From Metaphire vulgaris (lineage: Eukaryota; Annelida; Clitellata; Crassiclitellata; Megascolecidae), in assembly GCA_018105865.1 (NCBI GenBank), contig CM030834.1, positions 9,279,273 to 9,343,272 on the forward strand: a DNA stretch of 64,000 nucleotides. The letters run 5' to 3'. The position numbers and the translations under genes are program-made. The number at the start of each line of letters is the position of its first letter. The stretch's first letter is position 1. Positions 11,501 to 22,350 of the stretch are shown here, piece by piece. The notes below the pieces were generated by a model that was not told the origin of the DNA, ran no database searches, and saw only the letters and a list, made by a program, of their open reading frames with translations.

Positions 11501-11669
11501 AAATAGTCTAGAAAAGAAGTTGGTAATTGTATGGAGCAGTTACAAATTCACAAGAAAGCGTGGATCCTTACCAGTAAGTGCGTGTATGAAAGCAATGAAA
11601 GAATTTTGGAGAACATTTTTCAACATTTGTGCGCCCTATTTTTCCTCTGTGCGCTTTCTGTGACCTCTG

Positions 11670-12305
11670 ACATGTGCGCGCGCACACGCAGAGGCTTCTA
11701 TCCCTATTTAAGGGAGCGCAGCGTTGCGCCCGGAAAAAAAGGGTGGGGGTAATATTTTGCTTTCAACACCGTTATAATTATAAACTATTAATAAGCTAAA
11801 TGATGCTACTAATCTGAACTGAACCGAGACTGATATGGATTCAAACAGGGGCGTCATTTGGGGGCAGAAATTTTGGCCCCAAGGAAATGAAAAAAATAAT
11901 TTGTAATTTATTAATGTGCAAAAATCGCAAAAATTGCCGAAAATTTGCCCAAAATATCAAAAATGCAAATTTGCCAAAATTGGCCCCAAAAATTTGCAAA
12001 AGCCTAAAATTTGCAAAAATGCCAAAATTTTGCCAACAAGTTATCTCGCCCCTAGAAAAGTGTAAAATGACGCTACTGGATTCAAAATAACACTGACCGT
12101 GACGTAATCAATGGTACATGATAGCTATGCCTAACACAAAGAATAAACATCTGAATGTAATACTGTCTACAAGGGAGAAAATTAGCAGGGGGAATTTGTA
12201 ATTACTAATTTGAGGGGGGAATTTGTAATTTTTGTTGGGGGGGGGGATTGAGCCCGGCTGCAAGAAGGGATAGAAGCCGCTGTGCACACGCGCACTGCTT
12301 AGAGG
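11670..12305. mobile_element. Candidate inverted-repeat element enclosing a hAT MITE
   Basis: GGCTTCTATCCC preceded by a GTGCGCGCGCAC-type block at 11675-11707 faces an inverted copy at 12266-12300. A hAT MITE lies between them. No clear TSD and no coding capacity. Confidence 0.35.
11846..12078. mobile_element. hAT MITE with exact 8-bp TSD GATTCAAA
   Basis: Ends CAGGGGCGTCATTT and AAATGACGCTACTG are inverted repeats. GATTCAAA is duplicated exactly at 11838-11845 and 12079-12086. The inside repeats AAAATTTGCCAAAA-type motifs. 233 bp, non-autonomous. Confidence 0.85.
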
Positions 12306-12466
12306 AACATTGCATAGAAGTCGGTTGATTGTGTGTGGTCACGTTGTCAGTATTCTTTTTATAGCAGACACTTGTATTTGGTATTTGAAAATTACCATTG
12401 AATGCTGAGTTAGTACAGATAAAACTATGCCAGCTGATAAGTTCATTACCCCACGATTTTAATAAA

Positions 12467-13071
12467 TCAAAAGAATAGTGATATTGTTGTCTTGAAACAC
12501 GTTAACACAATGAACCATCCAGTCTGACTTACATCTGACCAGCAAAAAATGATTAGAAGAACCGATATAAAAATATACAACGGCGTTATCAGCCGAAACA
12601 ATCTACAGAAACTGTTAAATATCAGTTGCATTAGCTGAACATGTCTTTTAGTTGGCATTCTAATTTTTTCGGCATAAAATACTGGACTTATTTCATCCAT
12701 AATGCATTCACTGCTTGATTTCAGCGTCTGTACATATGCTACACATGGAAGACTTCGTGCAAAGCAGCTCTCTGAAAAGAGGATCAAAACATACATTGTC
12801 TCAGGTAAGAGATTGCGCAGAACTGCCTGTGAGCGCTTTGGAAGAAACTTTCTGATACGAATAGACAGAAACTCTTTCATGCACAAGCTCTTATGATCCA
12901 TACCGGCATAATAATTCTTTGTAAGTAAGTCTTTGGAATTTGTTGGAACAATTTTATAATACAGAATAAATGACTTAATGTGACTAATATTACTTTCACA
13001 TATCCAAAACAGGCTGACGGATTTACTTCCAATGGTGCACCAGCTTTTCAAAATCCTCGGTGCAGATGGCA
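12467..13071 (-). CDS. TRIM-like gene last exon: FN3-like domain, C-terminal hydrophobic segment and stop
   Basis: Acceptor TTTAG at 13072-13074 joins in phase to the previous exon (T|TG gives Leu). 200 residues and a TGA at 12467-12469. The FN3-like part runs from PSAPRIL to about TLKSSSE (100 residues). The tail has ITPLYIFISVLLIIFCW and then WFIVLTCF. If the tail is real coding, the protein is tail-anchored. Confidence 0.6.
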
Positions 13072-16000
13072 CTAAATTGAAAAAATACAATTTTCTGGAA
13101 AAATTAAATGATTTCAATGCAAACAATCCACAACTCATTCCATAATTTAGCCAAACATTGTCATCAGTGTTTGCAATTTCAGAGTGGCTTAATTTATGTT
13201 TTGGATAATCTTGATAACCGTTTCTGCTCTACAAGTTGTCACATGCAGTTAGTCCAAAAGTGCCAGAAGTGCTATTCACAGAAACAAGAGTGCAATTTTC
13301 ATGACCGATGGTTTCCAATGCTTACAATGCATTTACCTACTTTACAGTTGAACTCTTTTGGCCAGGGGTAGATCACGGAGTGGGTGGACTGCAGGGGATG
13401 ATCCCACCCAATAATTAGTGAAGGGTGTATACAAGGTGGTGCAAAAAACGCACCCCTGCTTTAAGCATACATGCACCTATTGACCCACTCCCTAGCTGTG
13501 CCCATGGTCTATTCATTATAATTTTCTAAATCTAAATCATCTAAAATTCAAGAATATTTCTCATAAAATGGCAAGCTATCCAAATTTAAAGGACCATGTG
13601 TTTAGTTATCACATATCGCTGCGTGGTAACGAAATAGAAGTAACACATTACAATACTTAAGTACAATTCTGAGTACTTCATACTGTAACAAAGTACACAA
13701 ATTGCACAATACTTTTTACTTGTAACAAAGTAAGTTTTTATTCAAATATTAGTACTTTTACTTCGTTACATTAAGTCCTTCATGTCCCGTTACAAGTAAA
13801 ATTTCTCATCGTCAACTTTCGTTGCATTTACTTGTGTTGCTCTTCAAACACGGTATTTAGTTCTTCCCAACTTCCCGAAGTTCCCGTAGGTCTACTTACT
13901 TAGTCCCACAGCTGGGTTGATAGAATAAACAACAAGCTCTGGGCTACTTTTGACGCTGCTAATGTACTTACGAAGTTAATGGTGTATATGCGTCAAGGCT
14001 GGAAAAAAACTAGGTTTTTAAAGATAACATTTAGGTTTTTGAGTTTTAATAGAAAGATGCTCACTTCGCACGCAGTGCAGGATAATACTAAAACCCAATC
14101 ATTGAATTCATGCTGCTGAACAACGTTTCAAAGAAATACATACGCCACGTAGCCAAGCTCTGACGCTGCAACGTACGCTTTGTCAAACGCTTTGCGTGGC
14201 CTTTCGCTTTGCGTCACCGTTCGCTTCGCGAGTTATACACACTATGACGCTGCAACGTACGCTTCGTCAAACGCTTCGCGTGGCCGTTCGCTTCGCGTCG
14301 CCGTTCGCTTCGCGAAGCCTAAGGTTCCAGAACGACCAATCAGAACGCTCACCCAGCCAACCAATCAGAACGCTCACACAGCCAACCAATCAGAACGCTT
14401 GAAGGTAACAGACATACAGAGCAAGGATCTTAATATTATAGATGCTTGGCATGTAAATGCCTATTCACCATTTTCTATACTCTTGTCACATGTCAAAGCC
14501 TATCAAGTATAAACCTTTCTCTATATTCTTGTCACACATGTGTTTTTCTGTCTGCAGAGAGTAAGAAACTTTAAAGACATTAGATATGAGGTTTTTCATG
14601 TTTCTATTTATAGATAAAAAACTAAAAGCCTAAATTTTGACTTTCAGTTTTAAAAAAGCTAAAAACCTAGGCTTGTAAAACCACATTTCCAGCCCTGATA
14701 TATGTACGTGTTGACTGTTGAGGCTACTGCATGTTGCTTAAAAGAGTAGGCCCTTAATAAAAATGTGATTTAACATGATAAGGTGGAGTTGCCGACGATT
14801 CCTTCCATCGCGATACATTTTACTTTTCACTTAAAAAGTAACTTTTTAGGGAGTACTTTTTTACTTTTACTTGAGTAACTATTTTCATAGGTACTTTTTA
14901 CTTTTACTTAAGTAAAAAATGCCATAATACTTGTACTTTTACTTGAGTACTCAAACTCAGTACTTCATACAACACTGCATATTGCATAATATCACCTAGC
15001 TTGAAACATTCCCTGCAAGTGGCTTTAAATAGGTCTCAAAGCAGTTATTTACTGCTCATGACTTACAAGAAAAGATAAAATGCACAAAGAATTATTCAAA
15101 ATAAAATTAGTTAAATTAAATAATTAAACCCAGTTCGCAATTCCAGTGCATAAATTAAATAATTAGGCTCACATTTCTTTGGAAGTAGAAAAGTACGGCC
15201 TAGGTAGTTCAGCTCCCTTCTGAAAGTCATGTCAATTTTGGAAATGTCTTCAAGTTCTTTTGACCCTCTTTCATCTTCCTTCTCGATGCTGTGCCGAGAA
15301 GAAATTGTCTCTTGGAATTCACTGCATTAAGAACAAAACAAAAGAATGTCTAAACAGTCACACTATGCAAAAACAAGCAATACGATACATCAGACCTTGA
15401 ATTTAGTGGGTGCTTGTGTGTCTGAACTAATGATGCTATCAAAGTTGTATGCACATCACATAAGGCAAAGGATGATCACATTCAATTTCTTATGGCATCG
15501 GCTGAATAATGGCAATAACCAGTCTCTCCTCCTTCTGCCATTCCTTCCAAAGAGTAAACACCCAATGTACTCATTCACAACTGAGTTAACTGGATGAACA
15601 TCTGGGGCAGAAACAACCGAAAAGTTCTGGCTGCAGCCAAGAATTGGGTTCCAGACTTCATGGTCATCAGTCAAATTCACTAGCCACTCCAACACTGGAC
15701 CACCATTATAGTCAGAAATCTGCTGGCAGTATATAATGCTATCCATCATGCCATTATATAGATTCACGATGAATTTTAAGAAAACGTTCAAATTATTTCA
15801 GTTATGAATGGATTGATAAATTCATAGAAATAAAAATCTTTATGTTTCAATTGGTCTATACCTAGCTGAGATAACTTAGGTCAAATTTCAGAAATATACT
15901 TCATGAACTGCATAATCTCTCAAAAATGCTTTAGTTTGGATTGCTCTAAGTATATTTCTACTGGTCAACAATCTGGGAACTTTCATAGTGCCAGTTTGAT

Positions 16001-19000
16001 TAATGAATGGCACAAATTTCTAGCTTCTAGTTAACTCTGATTTTTAAAACAAACTGTCCTATATAGTATGAAACCTACCAACCTTTTAATCATTGCGAAA
16101 GTCTGAAATACAATAACATTGTGTACAGTATACCAGTGAAAAATCCAATCAGCAGTTTTATCAAAATGAGGTAATTAGCATAAAGACTTCTTTAAAAAAC
16201 CTAAGCAAGCTGATTTCTCAATTGTTCAGAAGATAGGTTTTAAGTAACAAGTTTTGTAAATAATAGCTGCTTTTCTAAATAGCTGGCAATTTATTCAGAA
16301 TAATGCAGGTCCTGTACTCGATTTCGAGCATTGTGTCCCAGCGCTTATCTCCAGTCTAGCCAATCAGTGATGTAGGTGGTATAAACCATTAATTTGGGAT
16401 AGGTTGCCATTACTTTCCCCAGACTCGCTTTTTACCTTGGAGCTTAACACTGCTCCTCAATATACCGTACCAACACCCTCTAGCGAGTAAGGCTGAGTCA
16501 ACTTTAGGGCCCCTGCAGGTATCAAATCCGCGACCTTCAACTCAATCGTCCAGTGTTGTTACCAATCTGCTAACTTCCCTCTGAATACCGGTACACATTC
16601 TGCATAGCTATTTATATAACAGACTATTCAAATTCTTACATTCTTGGCCACAACGATAGTGTTTGCATAAATTTGCACAAATATTTATGAAACATTTTAG
16701 CTTAAATTACTGAACCTATTGCAATGCTAAAAGAAGTATAAAAGTCAGCAGCTTTGCATGGTGCCCTAGGCATTATGATAGTGGAACCATAGAAGTTGAT
16801 TGATTGAAAATTAATCTAACCCTTAGAAATGAGAGACTTTGGTTTTCGTCATGTAGCTTCAGTGTTTCTGCTAGTCGAATAAGCTGAATATCTCTGTTAA
16901 GATGGTTCTCCACAAGATCAAGCTGCTGCTGAATTTTACCCAATGGTTGCTGAAGAAGACTTGCAAGGTACTCAAGAAAGTCAAATCTTTTTCTTTGAAT
17001 GGTATTCTTCATACTGAGTATTCGCCGATCAAGTACTGTCTTCTGTCGGAGCAATTCCAGCTTCAACCAACATCAAAATATCCTGAACAGGACAGAAAAA
17101 TGCAATGGAGGCACGAGGGCTCAAAACCATCTGGCTTTTCAGCTGCTAGATAGACCCCCCTAGTATTTCAACGAGGGGACACATTGGGACTTTTCTTTAT
17201 CCCTATTTGTAGCTAGAGCCATCACGGGATTTGGCAAAACTGGTTTGGAATCTATAATGATGACATAAGAAGAGATTTTGCATCTGAATGTTGGAAATTT
17301 TAAGCAAAAGTTAACTTATGGATATCAGCCTTGCTTCTAATCTAATCTAATTGTAAACTTCAATAGCATTATTTCAAAACACATAGAGGCACCAGCCGAT
17401 GGCCCAACATATCACAATCGCACAAGATCTAAGTGAAAATCTAGGATATCAGACCAGACAACAACCAGGTGACAGTCTATGGTGGGCAAGCCAGGTTGAA
17501 AAGATGGGTTTTAAATTTTGTTCTAAAATTTGTCAGTGAATTTGCAATGCACACATGCTGAGGCAACGAGTTCCAAAGGTTATGGGCAGAATGAAGAGGT
17601 AGCTCAGTTCCCAGTAACAAGGGTTTTGAATACCAAGAGGCAGATTTTGAAGTGTATCATCTCCTTAATTGGAGGCCAATGGAGGCATGTACAAACCGGC
17701 ACTGGTGTTATGTGCTCATTTTCCGGGGTTTTAGTAACTTTAAAATTTATATGCAGTTGTCAAAATCCAGTTATCTTTCTCACCTTCAGTGTCTGCAATC
17801 TTGTCTGAAGTTTGATTTTCATGATTTTCTTGTGGTTAAATTGATCCATGATTTTAGCAAGAATTTTTTCAATGTCATCCTATGATTACATTTAATGTAA
17901 TAAATGTTATATGTCATCTTCTGAATGATAAAGCAGCAAAAAATAACAGTCTGAAGTTATAAATATCACGCTTTTCTGAAGAAATTGGAAACATCAGTTT
18001 AAAATAATTATAATAACTGGGTTCAAATGCTTAATAGGATCTCTCCTGTGTTAAAAACCACTTTCAAAGGTTTACAAGTGATCACTTCTATCTAAAGTAT
18101 TGCATTTAAAAAGAACAAATTTAACAATTTTATTTTATCAGTTAAAACTTATACAAATTTATGCTATAGTGCATATTTATAAAACTGCTGTATCTGCAGT
18201 TCTCAGAAAATCACAGTTCTAATGTTCAGGGACACAATTTTCAATTGGTTCATTCTCCATATGGAATTGTTCCACTTTAAAGACCAGTGTCTATTTTGTT
18301 CATCCTAGGGCTAGAGGAGTGTTTAGTCTTAATGTGCTACCAAAATGTACATCAATACATGAGCATTTTCAAGCACCAGAAAGGTGCCTGTATTGGTCAC
18401 TCAGCAAAATCATCAGATCTGCATCTGGGATGAGCTACTGTGGACATTACGAATCTCATGTATTCATGTCCACGGGCATGGAGTGCATATTAATATGGCT
18501 GTTCAGCTCTTTAGACCGAAGCCTAGTGCATCCTCAGAAAGCCTCAGAGTTCACTGGTATGACTTCATTACCAATGCAGAGATATCATCGCGGACGGGAT
18601 TACCATCATTTAACGAACTAATAAGTAGTCGCTGCCCCACCATCTTTGGACATGCTGCCCACCTTTGAGAGACAGTCCCAGTTCATCAAGCCTTCCACTG
18701 CCACGTCGACCTATCCATTGGTCGTCCACCTGACCGATCATGGAAGCGCTGGCCTAGTCATTCCAGGAAAAGATGGATCTACCACATTAAGGCCCAGACC
18801 AGCAGGGTCATGTTCAAGAGGTGATGCAAACGGCCCCTGCTGGCTATCACTTCTGATAATGCTAGTGCTTTTATTGTAAAGGTTCTTGTAAAAATGAAAT
18901 GGAGAAGGATTTGCTTCATTTGCAGTCAAACACTGGGCTCTAGTCATGCATGATTTTGCACAGTACTCAAGTACCTGATAGCATTTAGAGTTTGCCAGGT

Positions 19001-19334
19001 TAAAATGTTAAATATTCCTCTTGTAATAATATATTATCAAATATCAATGTATAAAATTTATCAATTTCTAAAATGTCAGAATGAAAAATAAAAAATTCAA
19101 TAGTTAAGTCTTTACGCTCTTAAAACACTTCACCTTGGCTACTTCAACTGCTTCTTTGACTTCAAGATATACATGACTTGTGTGATTGGAAGATGCTGAA
19201 GACTGACCTCTGGTCAAACATCGGGGGCATAGAAGCTTCTGGCATGTATGGCAATAGAAAACCACTTGAAATTCATGCCCATGAAAACGACAAGTTGTAT
19301 CCTCAGCATCCGAAAGTTTCATCTTTTCCAAACT
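12467..19334 (-). CDS. TRIM-like gene: B-box, coiled coil, FN3-like domain, hydrophobic C-terminus (partial model)
   Basis: Four minus-strand exons are supported: 19334-19134, 17060-16821, 15321-15173 and 13071-12467. The first has a B-box 2 zinc finger with Cys and His spacing C-x2-H-x9-C-x2-C-x4-C-x2-C-x11-H-x2-H. The second is rich in heptad-like Leu, Gln and Glu. The last starts with PSAPRIL as FN3 domains do and contains the late NLLPETMYV segment. It ends after a hydrophobic stretch with ITPLYIFISVLLIIFCW. The joins 19134/17060 and 15173/13071 keep frame, but 16821/15321 need an unseen exon of length 3n+2. No RING exon is found. B-box plus coiled coil plus FN3 suggests a TRIM-class protein acting in ubiquitylation or on microtubules. 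The tail suggests membrane anchoring. The function is inferred. Confidence 0.6.
13360..13510. mobile_element. Candidate short MITE
   Basis: GATCACGGAGTGGGT faces ACCCACTCCCTAGCTGTG with similar bases further out (CCAGGGGTA and GCCCATGG). About 150 bp, no defined TSD, in the last intron of the TRIM-like gene. Confidence 0.35.
13620..14977. mobile_element. hAT element with 8-bp TSD CATATCGC/CATATTGC, containing a second hAT
   Basis: The right end reads ACTTCATACAACACTG, whose reverse complement CAGTGTTGTATGAAGT is a typical hAT terminus. The left end is a degenerate version. The flanks 13612-13619 and 14978-14985 match 7 of 8. The ends hold many AAGTA/TACTT and ACTTTTACTTG repeats. A second hAT sits inside at 13994-14697. 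1358 bp, no transposase. Confidence 0.65.
13994..14697. mobile_element. Nested hAT-like element (CAAGGCTGGAAA ends)
   Basis: Ends CAAGGCTGGAAA and TTTCCAGCCCTG are inverted. Subterminal AAACCTAG/CTAGGTTT motifs are also mirrored. The flanks ATATGCGT and ATATATGT match 6 of 8. The inside has an 85-bp-scale tandem duplication (14160-14315) and a 24-bp tandem repeat with ACCAATCAGAACGCT (14334-14400). Confidence 0.6.
15173..15321 (-). CDS. TRIM-like gene exon: charged linker
   Basis: Bounded by ATGCAG acceptor and AAAT|GTGAGC donor. Only one frame is open, encoding EFQETISSRHSIEKEDERG to LGRTFLLPKK (49 residues), highly charged. Leaves at phase 1 and fits the FN3 exon. Confidence 0.55.
15456..15791 (-). 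other. Unassigned open frame of 111 codons
   Basis: Contains NGGPVLEWLVNLTDDHEVWNP and ENTRY-like NEYIGCLLFGRNG, then a basic GRRRRDWLLPLFSRC segment. I do not recognise it. It could hold the missing TRIM exon or be transposon debris. No convincing splice pair was found. Confidence 0.2.
16290..16600 (-). repeat. tRNA-derived SINE, second family
   Basis: The minus strand has an A-box-like TTAGCAGATTGGTAACA and a B-box-like GGTCGCGGATTTGATACC with normal tRNA-like spacing, then a body ending near AGCGCTGGGACACAATGC. No functional cloverleaf. It lies in a TRIM-like intron. Confidence 0.6.
16821..17060 (-). CDS. TRIM-like gene exon: coiled coil
   Basis: 80 residues, from LELLRQKTVLDRRILSMKN through DFLEYLASLLQQPLGKIQQQ to LHDENQSLSFLR, with regular hydrophobic spacing as in TRIM coiled coils. 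Donor AGG|GTTAGA. The acceptor (GGTTGAAG) is weak, but an in-frame stop just upstream forces it. Phase 0 at both ends. Confidence 0.6.
17061..18459 (-). other. TRIM-like intron, mostly unassigned
   Basis: Between 17350 and 17680 there is sequence resembling the antisense 3' part of L2-like LINEs (a GAGTTCCAAAG stretch as in the copies at 11228 and 25545). The rest is AT-rich with no exon or RNA gene recognised. Confidence 0.35.
18460..18840 (+). mobile_element. Non-LTR retrotransposon C-terminal fragment (jockey/R1-like)
   Basis: Frames include FNELISSRCPTIFGHAAHL and, after a frame break, DLSIGRPPDRSWKRWP and SRKRWIYHIK, the conserved C-terminal pattern also seen at 38340-38740. Stops and frameshifts show decay. 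Confidence 0.65.
19134..19334 (-). CDS. TRIM-like gene exon: B-box 2 zinc finger
   Basis: 67 residues, from SLEKMKLSD through CRFHGHEFQVVFYCHTCQ to HVYLEVKEAVEVAK. All zinc-binding Cys and His residues of a type-2 B-box are present. Acceptor ATGCAG, donor AAG|GTGAAG. An upstream (RING) exon was not identified. Confidence 0.72.
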
Positions 19335-19528
19335 CTGCATTGCAGTCTATCAAAATGATAAAACCAAAACTCCAACAAGATTCAAAAGTATCTCAAGAAC
19401 TGTAATGAAAGCCACTTCTTCAAATTTATACAGATACAAAATCATAACAGTGATAAATGCAAGCAGTATTAAGTCTTGGGGCATATAATATAATTGATGC
19501 TAAAAGTCTTTAGATTTCATTAGGTAAA

Positions 19529-19985
19529 ATAATAATAATAATTATTATTATTATTATTATTTCTAGGTGATTTATTAAACGCTATAACATAGCTAGAGCT
19601 AAAATCAAGAGCGATTTACAGATGTTCATAAGATGTTTATGCGTCTTGAGGGCAGTCCCCTTCAGATGTGAAATGTCACTGAGGCGGGAAGAGAGTTCAG
19701 AGAAGGGGTTTCCTGTCACAGATCTTTCCCCAGCATCACCGTCTTGGACGGAGGAGGGACATAAAGGCGGATTCGCTTGTTTGATCGCAGCTGTTTACGA
19801 CAGTCTGTCGGCATCGCTGCTGTATGAGCGCAGAAATGTACTCCGGGCAGAGAGGGTCGTTCAGTGCTCGGAATGTCACCATACAGCGTTTATAAGCTAT
19901 ACGCTCCGAGATCTTCAGCCAGTGTAGCCTTTCCTTTAGCAATGGAGTCACATGATCCTCCATCTCGCGCTAAAGATCAATCGGG
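19529..19985 (-). mobile_element. L2-like LINE 3' fragment with AAT tail
   Basis: Minus-strand 19736-19963 reads DHVTPLLKERLHWLKISERI and TFRALNDPLCPEYISALIQ, the family C-terminus. The 3' end near 19560 has the tail and an (AAT)n run. Confidence 0.75.
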
Positions 19986-20156
19986 CGCAGCGTTCATGAC
20001 CGACTGAAGATGGTCAAGCTGATAGTCCGAAGCCCCAGAAGAATGCTATTGCAATAATCCAACCTGGATAGCACTAGTGCCCAAACTGGTGAATCGCTGC
20101 TGATGTTGAAATGTACCGTCGAATCTCTGCGATCCTGCGCAGAGATTCTAATATTG

Positions 20157-20157
20157 A

Positions 20158-20190
<33 letters not shown>

Positions 20191-20192
20191 CA
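20157..20192. repeat. (AAT)n microsatellite
   Basis: About twelve AAT units, probably another LINE tail. A shorter AAT/ATT tract follows at 20240-20261. Confidence 0.9.
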
Positions 20193-20506
20193 GAAGAATG
20201 TTTATGTCCCCAGATCACACACTGCTCTTACTCAGCACAATAATAATAATAATTATTATTATGCACTTCTATAGCACCATTTCTAATACTCAAGGGTATC
20301 AATCGATGATACTTCAAATCAGGCTTTTGCAGTGACTGGACCCTTCCTCTGGAATGTCTTGAATCCATCCATTCTGGAACCACTTCTTACTCCTTGCTCT
20401 GCTCAATGTGAAAGCTAAAGTCTCACTATTTTACCCTGCGACTCCAATGCTAGGAGCGCCTTTGAGTAGAAATAGAAGAGGCACTATACAAATGCCACAT
20501 TACATT

Positions 20507-20511
<5 letters not shown>

Positions 20512-20570
<59 letters not shown>

Positions 20571-21275
20571 GGTTTAAAGTGGTTCAGGAGGATTTGCCCT
20601 GTGTGAGAACCACTGTTGTACCCTTCCAATCTAGTATCCTATAGTGCAGAGGTTTATTTTGAAACCATTCACACTCATAGCCATGACTATCTTCTGATCC
20701 AATTCATTTCATCTGTCCACAACTCTTGCACTAAAAAAGTTTTGTCTGTGTCTTCCAACACGTTTCTTAAACAATTGCATGTTGTGTCCTCTGGTTCCAT
20801 CATTCTGCCTCATTGTAAAAATACCTAAACCTTTCTGTTGGCATTTCCACTTTATTTGTTAGTATTCTGCCAAGTCTCAATGAAATCCCCTGTCGTTCTC
20901 CTTTTTTCCAAGGTTGTCAATCCACAGTGTTTTAGCCTTTCCTCGTAGATTAGTCTCTGATACCCTTTGATCATCTTTGTTGCTCTATGTTGTACTCTTT
21001 CTAAAGTCTCTATGTCTTTCTTCAGGAATGGACACCATGCTTGAACACAATACTCTAAATGTGAGCATACCAATGCCTTGTAAAGTCTTATTATTACATC
21101 ATTCTCTCTGCTCACCACCGTTCTTTTGATCATACCTAGAATTCTGTTGGCCTCCTTAGCTGCCTCTGCACACTGTCTAGACGGCTTTAAGCTGCTATGC
21201 ATGATGACCCCTAGATCTTTCTCTTCGGTTGTAACTTTTAGTCCCTTTCCACGTAGCTTAAACTCATGATGAAGC
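20512..21275 (-). mobile_element. CR1-like LINE 3' fragment with AAT tail
   Basis: Minus-strand 20852-21275 encodes LRGKGLKVTTEEKDLGVI, then HLEYCVQAWCPFLKKDIETL and RVQHRATKMIKGY, the end of the CR1 reverse-transcriptase protein. Downstream is AGTGGTTCTCACACAGGGC-type sequence and an (AAT)n tail at 20512-20570. A 3' remnant of the same family is at 47935. Confidence 0.8.
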
Positions 21276-22350
21276 AGAGCTCAGAAATTGCGATTTATGA
21301 TAGGTACCGGTAGTAGTTACAGTAATCACTGCTTTCAATGCTTACAAATGCTGTAATACTAAATTATTTCTTATAGCTATTGTGCTATCTATTGCGCACC
21401 AATCAGCTGTTCTAATATAGGAATCTCTAAATAAGTAATTATTAAAACATGTCGTATACGTGATAACGAAAGCACGACGTCGTATAGGGCCTAAATAACA
21501 TAGTACATAAGCTTGCACTTACATAAAGACTCAGACGTTTTATGTTTATTCTTTGTAGATCACAGTAGATCTAACTGAAGAGCAACAGACTGCGAAGAGA
21601 CACCGGGCTGCAGATGCACATCTGTCGGAGCGCCTTGGCTACCATCAGATCAATATTTGATGTACACGTGTTCAGTCACAAAGCCTGAAGCTAGTCACCC
21701 ATCATACATTGATTTCATGGTTCCAACTCGATATCGATATTCAGACAGTAGGCCCTACATCTAACAAAATGATCCAAACCCTACAGTTCAAATTTTGGCA
21801 GAACATATGTATGAAGATTCAGTGTATTTTTATTTTAATGGATGCAGGACTTTGGTCATCAACAAATCACGCATCAATCGGGAATTCTGACTCAAAATTC
21901 TATCAAACATTCGTTATTCACGAGAAATATATTCTATGGCATATTCTATATAATGTCGCAATACATGTTCAACTAAGAGCACAATTATGTCAAGCGAAAT
22001 AAGACACGCTAAACACGAAGACAATTCCGTTAATGTCTCAGACAGGTGTTACGGTGTTAACTTTTAAAATAAACAAGTCCATCAATCGGCTGAGATCTTG
22101 GTTTGGAGATTGAATTTCTCTGACAATAACGGTATAACGTGTCCGCTTGCATGGAGTGGAAGTTAAAATGGTACGCGCAATGTATGTGTCTAGCATAGTG
22201 CTGTTACGGTTAACCGAACCGAACCGAAACCGCGGTTTTTCGGTCAAAACCGAACCGAACCGAAACCGCGGTTTTGACCCTGCAAATTGGACGGTTTTCT
22301 TCCGTTTTAACCCTAGTTTAGGGTTAACGCTAACCCTAACCTAGGGTTAA

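Noticed and set aside
15456..15791. Candidate exon of the TRIM-like gene
   Set aside because: No acceptor and donor pair gives a consistent phase, and the protein is not recognised. Kept only as an unassigned frame.
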